A stretch of 64,000 nucleotides of DNA from a bacterium (GCA_018266105.1 JAFEBA010000008.1:1-64000); one strand, 5' to 3'. Numbered from the stretch's first letter, positions 1 to 8,832 are shown. Notes: generated by a model not told the origin, from the sequence alone. Numbers and translations are program-made.

Positions 1-78
1 CGTTTCGCATTACACGAGCCGAATATGCACGGGCGGAATCTGAATGGGAAGCCGGCTGGAACTTCGGGGCTAGCCTCC

Positions 79-175
79 GTCGCGTGCCACGCAATCGATG
101 AGAATCAAACTTCAGGGCACGCGACTCCGTTGGTCCCTAACCCGCGTTTGGCCGCTTCGCTTCACCAAACACGGG
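79..175. other. Two adjacent inverted repeats near the window edge
   Basis: Two hairpin-forming repeats lie just downstream (minus sense) of the glycosyltransferase gene. The first has perfect 10-bp arms GTCGCGTGCC (79-88) and GGCACGCGAC (116-125). The second has 11-bp arms at 141-151 and 165-175 with one mismatch and a 13-nt loop. Neither is followed by a convincing T run, so they are not clear intrinsic terminators. They could be a dispersed intergenic repeat, mRNA 3'-end structures or part of a small RNA. I see no protein gene in 1-183. Confidence 0.35.
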
Positions 176-183
176 GTTCGAGA

Positions 184-1395
184 TTAGCACCAGTAGCGTG
201 CAGCCACGACCAGAGCCAGCAGACAGGCAAAAACCTCAGTAGCTTTTTGAAGCGGAGGTGAAAGTCGGGCGTGGCCACGGGCCACCGCCTGAGCGAAGGG
301 CAGGCTCAATCCCGAGACATAGCAAGACTTGACCGCCACCTCCTGACACAAAACAAGGTTGTAAGCCAGGTAAAAGGCCCAGCAGAATCCTGTGGCCCAA
401 AACCAAACGGCTTCGCAGCGCCCGCTCGTCCAACCCCAGGCCCAAAGACCGAAAAATAGCAGACCGGCGCAGGCGACAACGGCATCGATTGGCGGCCAGG
501 GGTCTCGCTCCAGCACTCCTAGATAGTCGGACCAGGCAAAAAGGTAAGTCATGGTCAGATAGTTTCCACTGGCCTGTGGGGCGTAAGGCTTGAACAAGGG
601 CTGCACCTCAGGCAACAGCCAGCCACGCAGGTTGACCACGTCAGGAACCAGCAAATCGGCTCGTTGATAGGGATAAGGGAAAAGCTGGGGGTCGACATTG
701 GAGATCAATGGCCGATTGTTCTCGGCCAAATTCTTCAGAAAGATGGGCGAGGCGCAGCCCAAAGCCATCACCAGGCTCAAGCCGGTCAATGCGAGCACAC
801 GCCCAGGCTGTGCGCGCAGCTGCGAAAGCCCCAACACAGCTATGACACCAAGAGCGGCCAGAGCCTCGAGTCGACTCAGGATGGCCAGACCGCACACCAG
901 GCCGCAAAACGAGGCCTGGCGCAGGCCTTTCCAGGGCGGTGCCCAGAGCATCAGACACCAGAGCAGGGCCAGCCAGAAACCGGCCAGCTCAACATTATAA
1001 CACATACAACTGGTCAGTATGCTGCCGGGCACGAGACCCAGCATCAGCACCGCCACGCGATGGGAACCGGGTTGCAGCCTTTTGAGGGCCACCCAGGCGA
1101 TGGCCAGTCCGCTCAGGTTGGCCATCGTGGACAGCCAGCGACCGCAGGCAAACGTCCAGGCCGATTGGCTCTGCCCGAGCAACCAGCCCGGCACACAGGC
1201 CAGCCAGGTAAATAACGGGGGATGGTAACCAGACCAGCTCTCCCAATTGTGGGCCCAGCGGCCCTCTCGTTGCATCACCAACAGATTGACAAGGTGGCCG
1301 TTGGCATCAAAACCGCGCACCTCGGGGAAGTCCAGGGCGTTATGAATCCTGACCAGCAGCAGAGCGGCCAGCGCCACCAGGGCCAGCCACCTCAT
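184..1395 (-). CDS. Membrane glycosyltransferase, GT-C fold (GT39/ArnT-like)
   Basis: This 403-aa protein is strongly hydrophobic, with roughly 9-11 predicted membrane segments and a short N-terminal anchor. After the first helix a periplasmic loop reads DFPEVRGFDANGHL, an acidic motif in the place where GT-C enzymes keep their catalytic Asp. It is followed by a GYHPPLFTW segment resembling the HxPPL-type loop of the PMT/ArnT/GT39 group. Enzymes of this class move a sugar from a polyprenyl-phosphate donor to a lipid or protein acceptor on the outer face of the inner membrane. It overlaps the upstream TPR gene by 4 nt (ATGA), so the two are probably co-translated. The acceptor cannot be told; the ArnB/ArnC-like genes at 10.7-12.7 kb could supply the donor, but that link is speculative. 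Confidence 0.7.
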   Translation of the reverse strand: MRWLALVALAALLLVRIHNALDFPEVRGFDANGHLVNLLVMQREGRWAHNWESWSGYHPPLFTWLACVPGWLLGQSQSAWTFACGRWLSTMANLSGLAIAWVALKRLQPGSHRVAVLMLGLVPGSILTSCMCYNVELAGFWLALLWCLMLWAPPWKGLRQASFCGLVCGLAILSRLEALAALGVIAVLGLSQLRAQPGRVLALTGLSLVMALGCASPIFLKNLAENNRPLISNVDPQLFPYPYQRADLLVPDVVNLRGWLLPEVQPLFKPYAPQASGNYLTMTYLFAWSDYLGVLERDPWPPIDAVVACAGLLFFGLWAWGWTSGRCEAVWFWATGFCWAFYLAYNLVLCQEVAVKSCYVSGLSLPFAQAVARGHARLSPPLQKATEVFACLLALVVAARYWC

Positions 1396-2213
1396 TGAGT
1401 CAAAGCCTTCAATTCGGCCTGTTGCTCCGGGCTCAACTGAAGCGTTGAGAGTTGACGAATCTGTTCAGACAACAGCTGCGGATCAGAGCCCCTCACCAAC
1501 TGAGCCAGGGCCAGGCGATTGGGCGCCCAGTGAGGTGCCTGTCGAATCGAATCCAGCAGGCACTCACGTGCTTGAGCCGCCTGCCCGAGCTTCAGCAAAC
1601 ATTGGCTCCTGACCATTAACATTTCGGCGTTGAAGGCCGAATCGCCAATGGCGCCTCGGCCTAGCAGGTCGGCGGCCCGGGCCCAATGGCCTTGCTGCAT
1701 TTCCAACGCAGCCAGATAACGACTGGCAGTGGGGTCGTAGGGGCTGGTCACCAAGACGAGCTGCCACCAACGTCGAGCAGCGCTCAAACGCCCCTGGGCC
1801 ACGGCCACCCGTCCGGCCAGCAGCAGTGCCTCTTTCTGAGTTTTGCGGTCGACCAGAGCCACTCTCAAGGGAGTCCAGACCGCGGCCAGCTGGCCGGCCT
1901 CCAGCAAAAGATTGGCCTGACTGACGGCCGGCGCCCCCTGACGCGGGTCCAACTTCGAAGCCTCCAGAAAGGCCTCCCAGGCGGCCTGGCGTTGACCGGC
2001 CTGAAGATGAGCGTAGCCGCTCCAGAAGTGAGGCGCCCACCAGCCAGGCTGGAGCTGGCTGGCCCTGTGGTAGTGGGGCAGAGCACCATCGGGACGATTG
2101 AGCTTCAGCTCGCGATCACCCTGGGCCAATTCGTAGCGGGCCTGCTGAGCCGGCGTCAAACAGGCCAGGCCCAACAGCATCACCAAGCCCAGCAGGCCGA
2201 GGCCGATCCTCAT
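1392..2213 (-). CDS. TPR-repeat protein with N-terminal hydrophobic signal
   Basis: The 273-aa product starts with a short hydrophobic segment (residues 3-20) containing LLGLAC. This is a weak lipobox candidate, because Gly rather than Leu sits at -3, so it may instead be a membrane anchor or signal peptide. The rest is a run of helical TPR-like repeats with typical phrases such as DGALPHYHRASQLQPGWW, AWEAFLEASKLDP and AQARECLLDSIRQAP. TPR proteins are protein-binding scaffolds. The 4-nt overlap with the downstream glycosyltransferase suggests it helps assemble or regulate that enzyme on the periplasmic side. No catalytic motif is seen. Confidence 0.7.
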   Translation of the reverse strand: MRIGLGLLGLVMLLGLACLTPAQQARYELAQGDRELKLNRPDGALPHYHRASQLQPGWWAPHFWSGYAHLQAGQRQAAWEAFLEASKLDPRQGAPAVSQANLLLEAGQLAAVWTPLRVALVDRKTQKEALLLAGRVAVAQGRLSAARRWWQLVLVTSPYDPTASRYLAALEMQQGHWARAADLLGRGAIGDSAFNAEMLMVRSQCLLKLGQAAQARECLLDSIRQAPHWAPNRLALAQLVRGSDPQLLSEQIRQLSTLQLSPEQQAELKALTQ

Positions 2214-2260
2214 AGAGAGCCGGGTTCTCGTCCCCGACTGCCTTTCCTTGGAGGAAGGCC

Positions 2261-4588
2261 GTGTCTCGAAAGGAACCTGCAGCTACTGTGAGTGACGGCC
2301 AACGTCGATTGCCGATCCTGGTGGTGGCGGGCTGGCTGCTGCTGCTCTTCGCGCCCTGGTGGTTGGGCGGAAGATCCTACGCCGCTGGCGATCTGCTCTA
2401 CCAAACATCCACGATGTTCGACCCTTCGGTCACCACCCAGAGCGAAGATGCCCTGGACAACATCTTCTTTGCTCTTCCTTCGCTGGACTATCTCCAGAAA
2501 AGCCTGTGGCAGGGGCGCATCCCGCTTTGGAATCCGGACTATCTCCTGGGCCTGCCCAGCGCTTTCAACGGACAAAGCGGCTATCTCTATCCATTGCACT
2601 GGCCGTTGCTGCTGAGTCTGCCCCTGGGGGCAGCCTACCACCTGAGTCTGCTTCTCCATCTGGGACTGGCGGGCTGGAGCGCCTATTGGCTGGCGAGAGA
2701 TCAGAAGCTTTCGAATCTGCCCAGTCTGCTACTGGCCACCTGTTGGACTCTAAATCCCCACATTCTCAGCTGGATGACGGTCTTTTGCCCGGTCGTCTCG
2801 CATGCCTGGTTCGCTTTCCTGCTACTGGCCTTGGGCCGGGCCGGGCGCAGTCGGCGTTGGATGGCCGCCGCCGCGCTGGCCATGGCTGCGGGAGTGTTGG
2901 GAGGTTTTCTGCAGTGGACCTTTTACGCTCTGGGAATCAGCTTTCTCCTGCGAGTGCGCGCGGCCCCCAGGCGTGTTGTGGAAGCCAGCCTCCTCGGTTG
3001 CTTGCTTTGTGCCTTTATGTGGTTCCCCATGCTGGTGCACATGAAAGGCAGCCAACGCGTGGATCGTCCGGCCGAATTTTTCCGCAGCGTGCATGGCCAA
3101 TATCTGGCCAGTCTGCCCATCACCATGCTTTATCCAGAAGCCTATGGCTCCCCAACCAACGGCTTCGAGATCCATCGAATCCACGGATACGGTACCTTTA
3201 TCTTTGCCGAACTATGCTCGTTCGCCGGCAATCTTCCCAATCTGCTGGCTGTCTACGCCCTCTGGCGCCGGCCCCGGCTGCGGCCTTACGCCGCCCTCGG
3301 TCTGCTTCTTTTTGTGCTGCCGGCTACGCCCGTCTACGCGGCTTTGGCCCGTCTGGCCGGACCCATCAGCAAGCTGAACCCCACCCGGCTGGGCTGGCTG
3401 CTTTCATTGGGGGTCGCTTTCTTATCTGCCTTCGGCCTGGAAGCCTGGCTTACGGATGAGGGGCGGGGTCGGCGCGTGCTGCCCGCACTGGGTGCCCTGG
3501 CCACGCTGGTTGTGCTGGGCTGGGTGGGCTGGGTGCACACCCACGAGCCCGCTCTGACTGCCCAATACTGCAACCGGAGCTCCTTGCTCGTGCCCTCCCC
3601 CTTCCTGCCGGTCCCCGAAGCCGACTACCAAGCCGCATGTCAGCGCGGACTGGAAAGTAGCTTTGACTGGCTCAATCCCACCCTTCTCAGCCATTTGCTG
3701 GTGCTTTTCCTGGGTTCGGTCATTCTGAGCGGTCGCCCCTCCCCAACCCGGGCTGGCTTGCTGGTAGCCCTCACGGGAGTCGAATTGCTGGTCTTCGGCA
3801 TTGCCATCAATCCGAAGGTTGCGGGTCCCATCATCCCGCCCAATCCTCTGGCGCCCCGGCTCAGGGCTCTGCTGGGTGAGCACCGACTGGTCGGACGAAG
3901 CACCATCAAGCCCAACCAGTTATTACCGGAGCAAATCAAGACCGTCGAAGGCTACGATAGCTTTTTACCCAAACACAGCGAGCAGGTCATCAGCTATCTG
4001 GAGAACCAGCAGCCCGGTCGTCAAATGCATATGGCCCCGGCCCGTTTCCCCTCTCCCTGGTGGAGCTGGATGGACGTTTCACACCTGCTAGCCCTTGTGC
4101 AGCAACCCCAACCTCCAGGCTGGCGACCGGTCCCCGGCTTTGAGCCGTTGGCCGTCTGGGCCAATCCGGCCAGCCTGGGACCGGCTTTCCTGATCCATCA
4201 AAGCGTCCTGCAGAGCGACGAGCAGAAGATTCTGGAGGAGTTCAACCCCCAGGTGGCCGCCTGCGACACTAATCTGCCCGCACTGCAGGGGAGCGGACGA
4301 GTCTTGCGCGTCCTGGCCAGCCAACCGGAGCGCGTCCTGGTGGAACTTGAGCACAGCGGAGGCAAGGGACTACTGGTGCTCAGTCAATCCTGGACGCAAG
4401 GCTGGAGCGCTCGGATCAATGGTCAGCTGGCGCCCGTTCTGCGAGTCAATCTGATGTTTCCAGCCGTGATTGTGGACGATCAGTCTGGCCTGGTGGAGTG
4501 GCGCTACACGCCCCCCGGCTGGCCCTATTGCCTGGCCTTGGGAGGGGGGGCCTTGCTGTGGTTAGCCTGGCGAGCCCGGCGCCCTTAA
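2261..4588 (+). CDS. YfhO-family large integral membrane protein
   Basis: The 775-aa protein starts at a GTG preceded by GGAGGAA (2250-2256). It has about 11-13 membrane segments over residues 17-520, then a soluble C-terminal part of about 230 residues and a last helix. The motif PLWNPDYLLGLPSAFNGQSG early in the protein is characteristic of the YfhO group, GT-C-like proteins linked in Firmicutes to glycosylation of lipoteichoic acid and other surface polymers. The gene is divergent from the TPR/GT39 pair, with only 47 bp between the starts, so the promoters must overlap. A role in cell-surface glycan decoration fits the context but the substrate is unknown. Confidence 0.7.
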   Translation: MSRKEPAATVSDGQRRLPILVVAGWLLLLFAPWWLGGRSYAAGDLLYQTSTMFDPSVTTQSEDALDNIFFALPSLDYLQKSLWQGRIPLWNPDYLLGLPSAFNGQSGYLYPLHWPLLLSLPLGAAYHLSLLLHLGLAGWSAYWLARDQKLSNLPSLLLATCWTLNPHILSWMTVFCPVVSHAWFAFLLLALGRAGRSRRWMAAAALAMAAGVLGGFLQWTFYALGISFLLRVRAAPRRVVEASLLGCLLCAFMWFPMLVHMKGSQRVDRPAEFFRSVHGQYLASLPITMLYPEAYGSPTNGFEIHRIHGYGTFIFAELCSFAGNLPNLLAVYALWRRPRLRPYAALGLLLFVLPATPVYAALARLAGPISKLNPTRLGWLLSLGVAFLSAFGLEAWLTDEGRGRRVLPALGALATLVVLGWVGWVHTHEPALTAQYCNRSSLLVPSPFLPVPEADYQAACQRGLESSFDWLNPTLLSHLLVLFLGSVILSGRPSPTRAGLLVALTGVELLVFGIAINPKVAGPIIPPNPLAPRLRALLGEHRLVGRSTIKPNQLLPEQIKTVEGYDSFLPKHSEQVISYLENQQPGRQMHMAPARFPSPWWSWMDVSHLLALVQQPQPPGWRPVPGFEPLAVWANPASLGPAFLIHQSVLQSDEQKILEEFNPQVAACDTNLPALQGSGRVLRVLASQPERVLVELEHSGGKGLLVLSQSWTQGWSARINGQLAPVLRVNLMFPAVIVDDQSGLVEWRYTPPGWPYCLALGGGALLWLAWRARRP

Positions 4589-4620
4589 AAAAAGAGCCCG
4601 AGGGGTTGGTTCCCTCGGGC
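4587..4620 (-). terminator. Intrinsic terminator of the first clostripain gene
   Basis: A perfect 9-bp GC-rich stem (4596-4604 with 4612-4620, 7-nt loop) is followed, in minus sense, by a run of seven T (A run at 4587-4593). It lies 30 nt beyond the stop of the peptidase gene read leftwards. The A run overlaps the stop codon of the convergent YfhO gene. For plus-strand transcripts the tail is only a mixed CT tract, so it works mainly on the minus strand. Confidence 0.85.
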
Positions 4621-4649
4621 ACACACAGTCTCTCTCTTTTGAACTTTTA

Positions 4650-6014
4650 CTAGCGGACCTTCTGGAGCATTTCGTCCCAGCGGGTCTCCTTCGCAAACTT
4701 GGTGTTGCCGTATTTGTCGAAAGACAGACGATTGAGATCCTGACCCTCCATGTTGGGCAGGTTGGTCAGGCTATACTGCTTGTCGATCTCGATGTTGAGG
4801 CCGCGGGCATTGGGGTAGCTGGTGCTGTGCTGCTCGGCCACCACCGCCTCGGCCATGGCCGCCTTGATTTGATCAGCAGCTTCGGCCACCTTGCCACCAA
4901 ACTTCTGACCGGCCAGCTCCACGAAGTGACCCATATCGGCGAAGTCCGAAAACTTCTGGGCCTTCTGGGCCACCGATTGGAAGTCGGCTTTTGTCAGCTT
5001 GCTATCAAGCACGACGCCAGCGAAGTTGTCGACGGCGGCGCTCACGGCCGGCATCTTGTTGAGGTTGATGGCCGACATGGTGCCCAGGTCTCGCTGGTGG
5101 CCTTCAGCCATCTGCACGATACCCTTGGCCATCGACTCGGGAGTCAGCGGGTCGCGGTTGCGCAGCGCGGCAGCCGCGTAGTTGAGAACTTTGCCGCTCA
5201 GGATACGGCTGTTGCTGTTGCTGGTTTTGGCGCCGCCGAGCGACTGATCATACTGCCAGCCGGCTCCTCCCTCGGTCTCCTCAGAAGCCACCATGTAGTC
5301 AGCGTAGGGCTGCAACTGGTGAGCGATTTCGGTAGAGGCCATCAAGCACTCGTCGAAGCCAAGCACATCGATTTTGCGGCCGGTCTGCTCCTGAGCCAGA
5401 CGGAAGGACTCTTCCAGGTCGTTGGCATTCATCCAACTGTCGGTGCTCTCGGAGTGGTGTGCGCCCTTCCAGCCCCCACCGTGGTCAGAGCAAATCAACA
5501 TAAAGTGTTTGGAAGGATACTCTTTCATGGCCCAGGCGATGGAGTCGGCCAGACTCTGGGGCTTGGCCATGTCGTGCTTGGGTCCAAGGTCCTGCACGAC
5601 TGGCGACTTCAAGCCGGTGGTATTGTCGGTCTCCAGCTTCATGCGCACCACGTTGCCGCCGCGCGGCTGGTGGCTGGTCTCGGCGACCAGGTTCATCTCG
5701 TTGGTAGACCCAACCCGTTCGGCCTCATCCAGGTCCATCTGCATGTAGCGGTAAAGGTTGTTGTCAGAGACCGAATAAACCAGCACGGTCCAATCCTTCA
5801 GCTCGGGCTGGGGCGGAGCCGGAGGCTGCTGCACGGGCGGCTGCTGAACTGGCGGCTCTTGAGCAGGCGGCTGCTGGGCGGGGGGCTGCTGGGCCGGGGG
5901 TTGCTGTTGACCAAGCACCACGCTATCGCCCGGCAGGGACGAAGACTGAGCGGGCGCGGCCGCGCGCGCCGTGGGCGCGAAAGTGCGAGCTTGAGAAATC
6001 GAAGAGATGTTCAT
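4650..6014 (-). CDS. Clostripain-family (C11) cysteine peptidase, paralogue A
   Basis: From the ATG at 6014, with AGGGAG upstream, the product is 454 aa; an in-frame extension to 6071 looks untranslated. Residues 1-34 are Ser/Ala-rich (MNISSISQARTF, then LPGDSVVLG) and do not form a Sec signal. Residues 36-70 are a Pro/Gln linker of QQPPA units. The catalytic domain from about 74 has the C11 dyad: His178 in CSDHGGGW and Cys223 in GFDECLMAST. Known C11 enzymes cleave after Arg/Lys and often self-process. The paralogue at 7359-8744 is highly similar, and an SGNH-like gene lies between them. The export route is unclear; the shared N-terminal motif may be a sorting signal. Confidence 0.88.
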   Translation of the reverse strand: MNISSISQARTFAPTARAAAPAQSSSLPGDSVVLGQQQPPAQQPPAQQPPAQEPPVQQPPVQQPPAPPQPELKDWTVLVYSVSDNNLYRYMQMDLDEAERVGSTNEMNLVAETSHQPRGGNVVRMKLETDNTTGLKSPVVQDLGPKHDMAKPQSLADSIAWAMKEYPSKHFMLICSDHGGGWKGAHHSESTDSWMNANDLEESFRLAQEQTGRKIDVLGFDECLMASTEIAHQLQPYADYMVASEETEGGAGWQYDQSLGGAKTSNSNSRILSGKVLNYAAAALRNRDPLTPESMAKGIVQMAEGHQRDLGTMSAINLNKMPAVSAAVDNFAGVVLDSKLTKADFQSVAQKAQKFSDFADMGHFVELAGQKFGGKVAEAADQIKAAMAEAVVAEQHSTSYPNARGLNIEIDKQYSLTNLPNMEGQDLNRLSFDKYGNTKFAKETRWDEMLQKVR

Positions 6015-6075
6015 GGTAAGGCATTCTCCCTGGAGTCGTGTGTCTGGTGACATCATAAATCTTGATGCCACCTGA

Positions 6076-6097
6076 ACATGTTGACCCGGTGTGAACG
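6076..6097 (-). promoter_or_regulatory. 22-bp element shared with the second clostripain gene
   Basis: The 22 bp from ACATGTTGA to TGTGAACG match 19 of 22 positions at 8811-8832. The element sits 62 bp upstream of the peptidase ATG here and 67 bp there. No other similarity of this kind is obvious in the two upstream regions. It is probably a shared promoter part or operator for co-regulation of the two peptidase paralogues, although a remnant of the gene duplication cannot be excluded. Confidence 0.5.
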
Positions 6098-6123
6098 CCT
6101 ATCCAGGCTTAAAAATTTCTAAA

Positions 6124-7065
6124 TCATATCGCTCCGGCCACTCCGGCCGCCCACTTTTTGGCTTCCGCGCCACTGTAGTGAATGCCGTCGGGACCGTTGT
6201 AATGGGGAGTGAAGGGCCGTGAAGATACGTAGTTTCCATAAGGAGCCACGGCCGCTTTCATGTCCTGGTCAAACTTGTCCAGAGAGCCTGGGTTACCCTC
6301 ATCCTGGCGCGTGGTGGGTGGCCCGACCCAGGTAATCTTGATGTTGTGACGTTTCGCGATCTCGCCAATTTCGTCCACCTGTTTCTTAATCCCAGAAGGA
6401 CCGGCACCCCGGAAGTTCGCGCCCAGATTGACGATGATCGTATCCGGCTTGTCCTCATTGATCAGGTCTTCAAGTTTGGGAGTGGCGTGGGAGGAGGTTT
6501 TCTCGGTCTGGCCGTTGGCCTTGTGATCGGCGTAGCCCACCGTGGTGCCCTTGCCGGAAATATAGTTATCAGCGGTGGCTCCACTGCTGCCGACGGTGTG
6601 CACCTGGGCGCCTTTGGCTCGCAAAAGGCGGTCCAGTTCATCTCCGAAAGCTCCGGCCGTGTGCGAATCGCCGATGACCAATACTTTGCTGCCTGATTTT
6701 ACGCTGCCACCGCCGGGGGCCGGCTGTTGCGCCACGTCTCCTCCGCCCGAGCTGCTTCCAGCGGCATTGACACCGCCTCCACCGTTGACAGCCCCGAGCG
6801 GGTCTGAGGGAGAACCGGAGGCGCCTGCGCTTCCATTGAGCATCAAGCCCATCAACATGACGGTCATCAGTTGCAGCATCTGCCCCATCAGCTGCTGACT
6901 GCTGGCCAGCAAGGAAGACGTCGGGTCCATCGATTGCATTCCGGGAAGGCCCGCACAACGCATGCTGGCCAGGTCCCCACCCTGAAAGGCCGGCGTAAGG
7001 GACCCAGCACCGAGTGGGCTGACACCACCGAGTTGGCTGAGCGGATCAAGGGACGGAAAAGCCAT
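6124..7065 (-). CDS. SGNH/GDSL hydrolase-like protein
   Basis: The start is the ATG at 7065, because a near-perfect AGGAGGT lies at 7074-7080; the product is 313 aa. Residues 1-125 are low-complexity and lack a Sec signal. They include a striking Met-rich hydrophobic stretch (about 56-77, LMGQMLQLMTVMLMGLM) and a Gly/Ser linker. The C-terminal 190 residues carry SGNH blocks: Ser134 in IGDSHTAG (block I), Gly in VGSSGAT (II), Asn in NLGAN (III) and DGIHYS with Asp293/His296 (V). Such enzymes are esterases, lipases or glycan O-deacetylases. It sits between two clostripain paralogues on the same strand, and one of them may process it. The substrate is unknown. Confidence 0.72.
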   Translation of the reverse strand: MAFPSLDPLSQLGGVSPLGAGSLTPAFQGGDLASMRCAGLPGMQSMDPTSSLLASSQQLMGQMLQLMTVMLMGLMLNGSAGASGSPSDPLGAVNGGGGVNAAGSSSGGGDVAQQPAPGGGSVKSGSKVLVIGDSHTAGAFGDELDRLLRAKGAQVHTVGSSGATADNYISGKGTTVGYADHKANGQTEKTSSHATPKLEDLINEDKPDTIIVNLGANFRGAGPSGIKKQVDEIGEIAKRHNIKITWVGPPTTRQDEGNPGSLDKFDQDMKAAVAPYGNYVSSRPFTPHYNGPDGIHYSGAEAKKWAAGVAGAI

Positions 7066-7358
7066 CGAACGGAACCTCCTTGGAATCTGCTCAAAGAATA
7101 CCAAGAATCTCTTAACGTACAATGACTCTTTTGCGCAGACTTGGGAAACACAAGCCTCGGAATTTAGCTGGCTTTTATCACGGCGCGGGCCGCCACCCGG
7201 TCAGTCCGCACGCCCTGAGCATACCCTCTTTCGACCAGACAGGCTGTCACCTCGAGCACAAAGCACAGCCGGAGGCCCGGTTCGCCCTCGGTCGCCGCAA
7301 CAGAAAAAAGACCAGATCCTTGCGAACCTGGTCTTTTTGCTCAGAGTGCCGATTCGGT
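7066..7358. other. 293-bp intergenic region
   Basis: This gap separates the SGNH-like gene from clostripain paralogue B. It holds the SGNH ribosome-binding site at the left edge and the paralogue B terminator at 7305-7338. In between I see no supported ORF, RNA gene or clear sigma-70 promoter. The 22-bp element found upstream of the two peptidase genes is absent here. Confidence 0.5.
7305..7338 (-). terminator. Intrinsic terminator of clostripain paralogue B
   Basis: The arms AAAAAGACCAG (7305-7315) and CTGGTCTTTTT (7328-7338) form an 11-bp stem with a 12-nt loop. The U/A arms give a T run in both directions. It lies 20 bp past the stop of the 7359-8744 gene in minus sense and should end that transcript. 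Confidence 0.8.
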
Positions 7359-8744
7359 TTAGCGAACCTTGCGCAGCATCTCATCCCAACGAGTTTCCTG
7401 GGCCCATTTCTGGTCTTTGTAGGGAGTCGTGTTGATGCGGTCACGGCTCTCCTGGCTCATGTTGGGGATGTCGGCGGGGCCGTTCTCAACGAAGCCAGCC
7501 TGACGGTTGATTTCGATGTTCAAGCCCTTGGCGTTGGGATACTTGGTGCTGTGCTGCTCGGCGATAACGGCCTCGCTCATCGCCTGCTTGACGCCAGCGG
7601 CGGCTTCGGCGATCTTACCACCGAACTTCTGACCGGCCAGCTCGGTGAAGTGACCGAGGTCGGCGAAGCGGTAGAACTTCTGGGTGGCCTGAGCGACCGG
7701 GGCGAAGTCAGACTTGCCCAGGTTGGAGTCGAGCACGGCGCCAGCGAAGTTGTCGACGGCGGCCGAAACGGCGCCCATCTTGTTGAGGTCGATAGCGCTC
7801 ATCACGCCCAGGTCGCGCTGGTGGCCTTCGGCCATCTGCACGATGCCTTTGGCCATCGACTCGGGGGTGATGGTGTCGCGAGCGCGCAGAGCGGTTGCGG
7901 CGTAGTTCAACAGTTTGGGGTTGAGCACGCGGCTGTTGCCGTTGGTGGTCTTGGCGCCACCCAGAGCTTCGTCATACTGCCAGCCGGCGCCGCCTTCGAC
8001 TTCTTCCGAACCGACCATATAGTCGGCGCAGCCCTGCAGAGCGTGGGCAACTTCGGTGGAGGCCATTAAGCACTCGTCGAAGCCGAGCACGTCGACCTTC
8101 TTGCCGGTCAGCTGCTGAGCGCCCTTAAGGCCAGCTTCGATATCGGAGATGTTCATCCAGCTGTTCTGAGACTCGGACTGGTTGGCACCCTGCCAGCCAC
8201 CACCGTGGTCGGAGAGGATCACCATGAAGTGCTTGGAGGGATATTCCTTCATCGCCCAGGCGATGGACTCGGACAGGCTCTGAGACTTGCCCATGTCATA
8301 GTTCTTACCGAGGTCCTGCAGCACCGGCGACTTCAGGCCGGGGGTGTTGTCGGTCTCGAGCTTCATACGAACCACGCTGCCGCCGCGCGGCTGGTGGCTG
8401 GTTTCGGTCAAAAGGTTCATCTCGTTGGTGGAGCCGATGCGCTCGGCTTCGTCGAGGTCGGTCTGCATGTAGCTGTAAAGATTGTTGTCAGAGACGCTGT
8501 AAACCAGCACGGTCCATTCCTTCAGCTCGGGCTGCGGCGGGGCCGGCGGCTGCTGAGGAGGAGTGGGCTGGGTGGGCTGCTGGGCCGGGGGCTGTTGCGC
8601 CGGCGGCTGCTGCGCGGGCGGCTGCTGCTGTCCGAGGGTGACGCTGTCACCGGACAGGGGTGCCTGCTCAGCGGCGGAAGCAGACGGACGAGCGGATGCG
8701 GAGGCGATAAACGGACGGGCCTGAGATACGGAAGAGAGAGTCAT
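7359..8744 (-). CDS. Clostripain-family (C11) cysteine peptidase, paralogue B
   Basis: The start is the ATG at 8744 (461 aa), chosen because it aligns with the start of paralogue A: MTLSSVSQARPF against MNISSISQARTF. Longer in-frame sequence to 8990 runs through the upstream region and has no conservation. Residues 1-38 are Ser/Ala-rich and end in LSGDSVTLG; 39-73 are a Pro/Gln linker with QQPPA repeats. The peptidase domain has catalytic His180 (LSDHGGGW) and Cys225 (GFDECLMAST). The two paralogues are nearly collinear, differing mainly in linker length and in about ten extra residues near the C terminus (ENGPADIPNMSQ region). It is probably an Arg/Lys-specific, exported or self-activated protease. 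Confidence 0.88.
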   Translation of the reverse strand: MTLSSVSQARPFIASASARPSASAAEQAPLSGDSVTLGQQQPPAQQPPAQQPPAQQPTQPTPPQQPPAPPQPELKEWTVLVYSVSDNNLYSYMQTDLDEAERIGSTNEMNLLTETSHQPRGGSVVRMKLETDNTPGLKSPVLQDLGKNYDMGKSQSLSESIAWAMKEYPSKHFMVILSDHGGGWQGANQSESQNSWMNISDIEAGLKGAQQLTGKKVDVLGFDECLMASTEVAHALQGCADYMVGSEEVEGGAGWQYDEALGGAKTTNGNSRVLNPKLLNYAATALRARDTITPESMAKGIVQMAEGHQRDLGVMSAIDLNKMGAVSAAVDNFAGAVLDSNLGKSDFAPVAQATQKFYRFADLGHFTELAGQKFGGKIAEAAAGVKQAMSEAVIAEQHSTKYPNAKGLNIEINRQAGFVENGPADIPNMSQESRDRINTTPYKDQKWAQETRWDEMLRKVR

Positions 8745-8810
8745 TGTAGTTACCTGGTCCCCTTTGTAGGTGTGTTGTGTAAGCCAATGATAGGCGCCAC
8801 CCCCCTGGGG

Positions 8811-8832
8811 ACATGTTGAATCGATGTGAACG
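8811..8832 (-). promoter_or_regulatory. 22-bp element shared with the first clostripain gene
   Basis: This is the second copy of the element at 6076-6097 (19 of 22 bases identical), 67 bp upstream of the ATG at 8744 and just after the end of the ABC transporter gene. The conserved distance to the start codon suggests a promoter or activator site rather than an mRNA element. Confidence 0.5.

Noticed and set aside
120..184. tRNA-like GGTTCGA sequence near the left edge
   Set aside because: No acceptor stem or anticodon arm can be built around it; only hairpins at 79-175 are supported.
4827..6050. Long antisense ORF (407 aa) opposite clostripain A
   Set aside because: Shadow of the real gene in a GC-rich sequence; no ribosome site and the His/Leu/Gly-rich translation is typical of antisense frames. 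The catalytic motifs are on the minus strand.
7122..8069. 315-aa plus-strand ORF over clostripain B
   Set aside because: Antisense shadow; begins in an intergenic region without ribosome site and crosses the terminator at 7305-7338.
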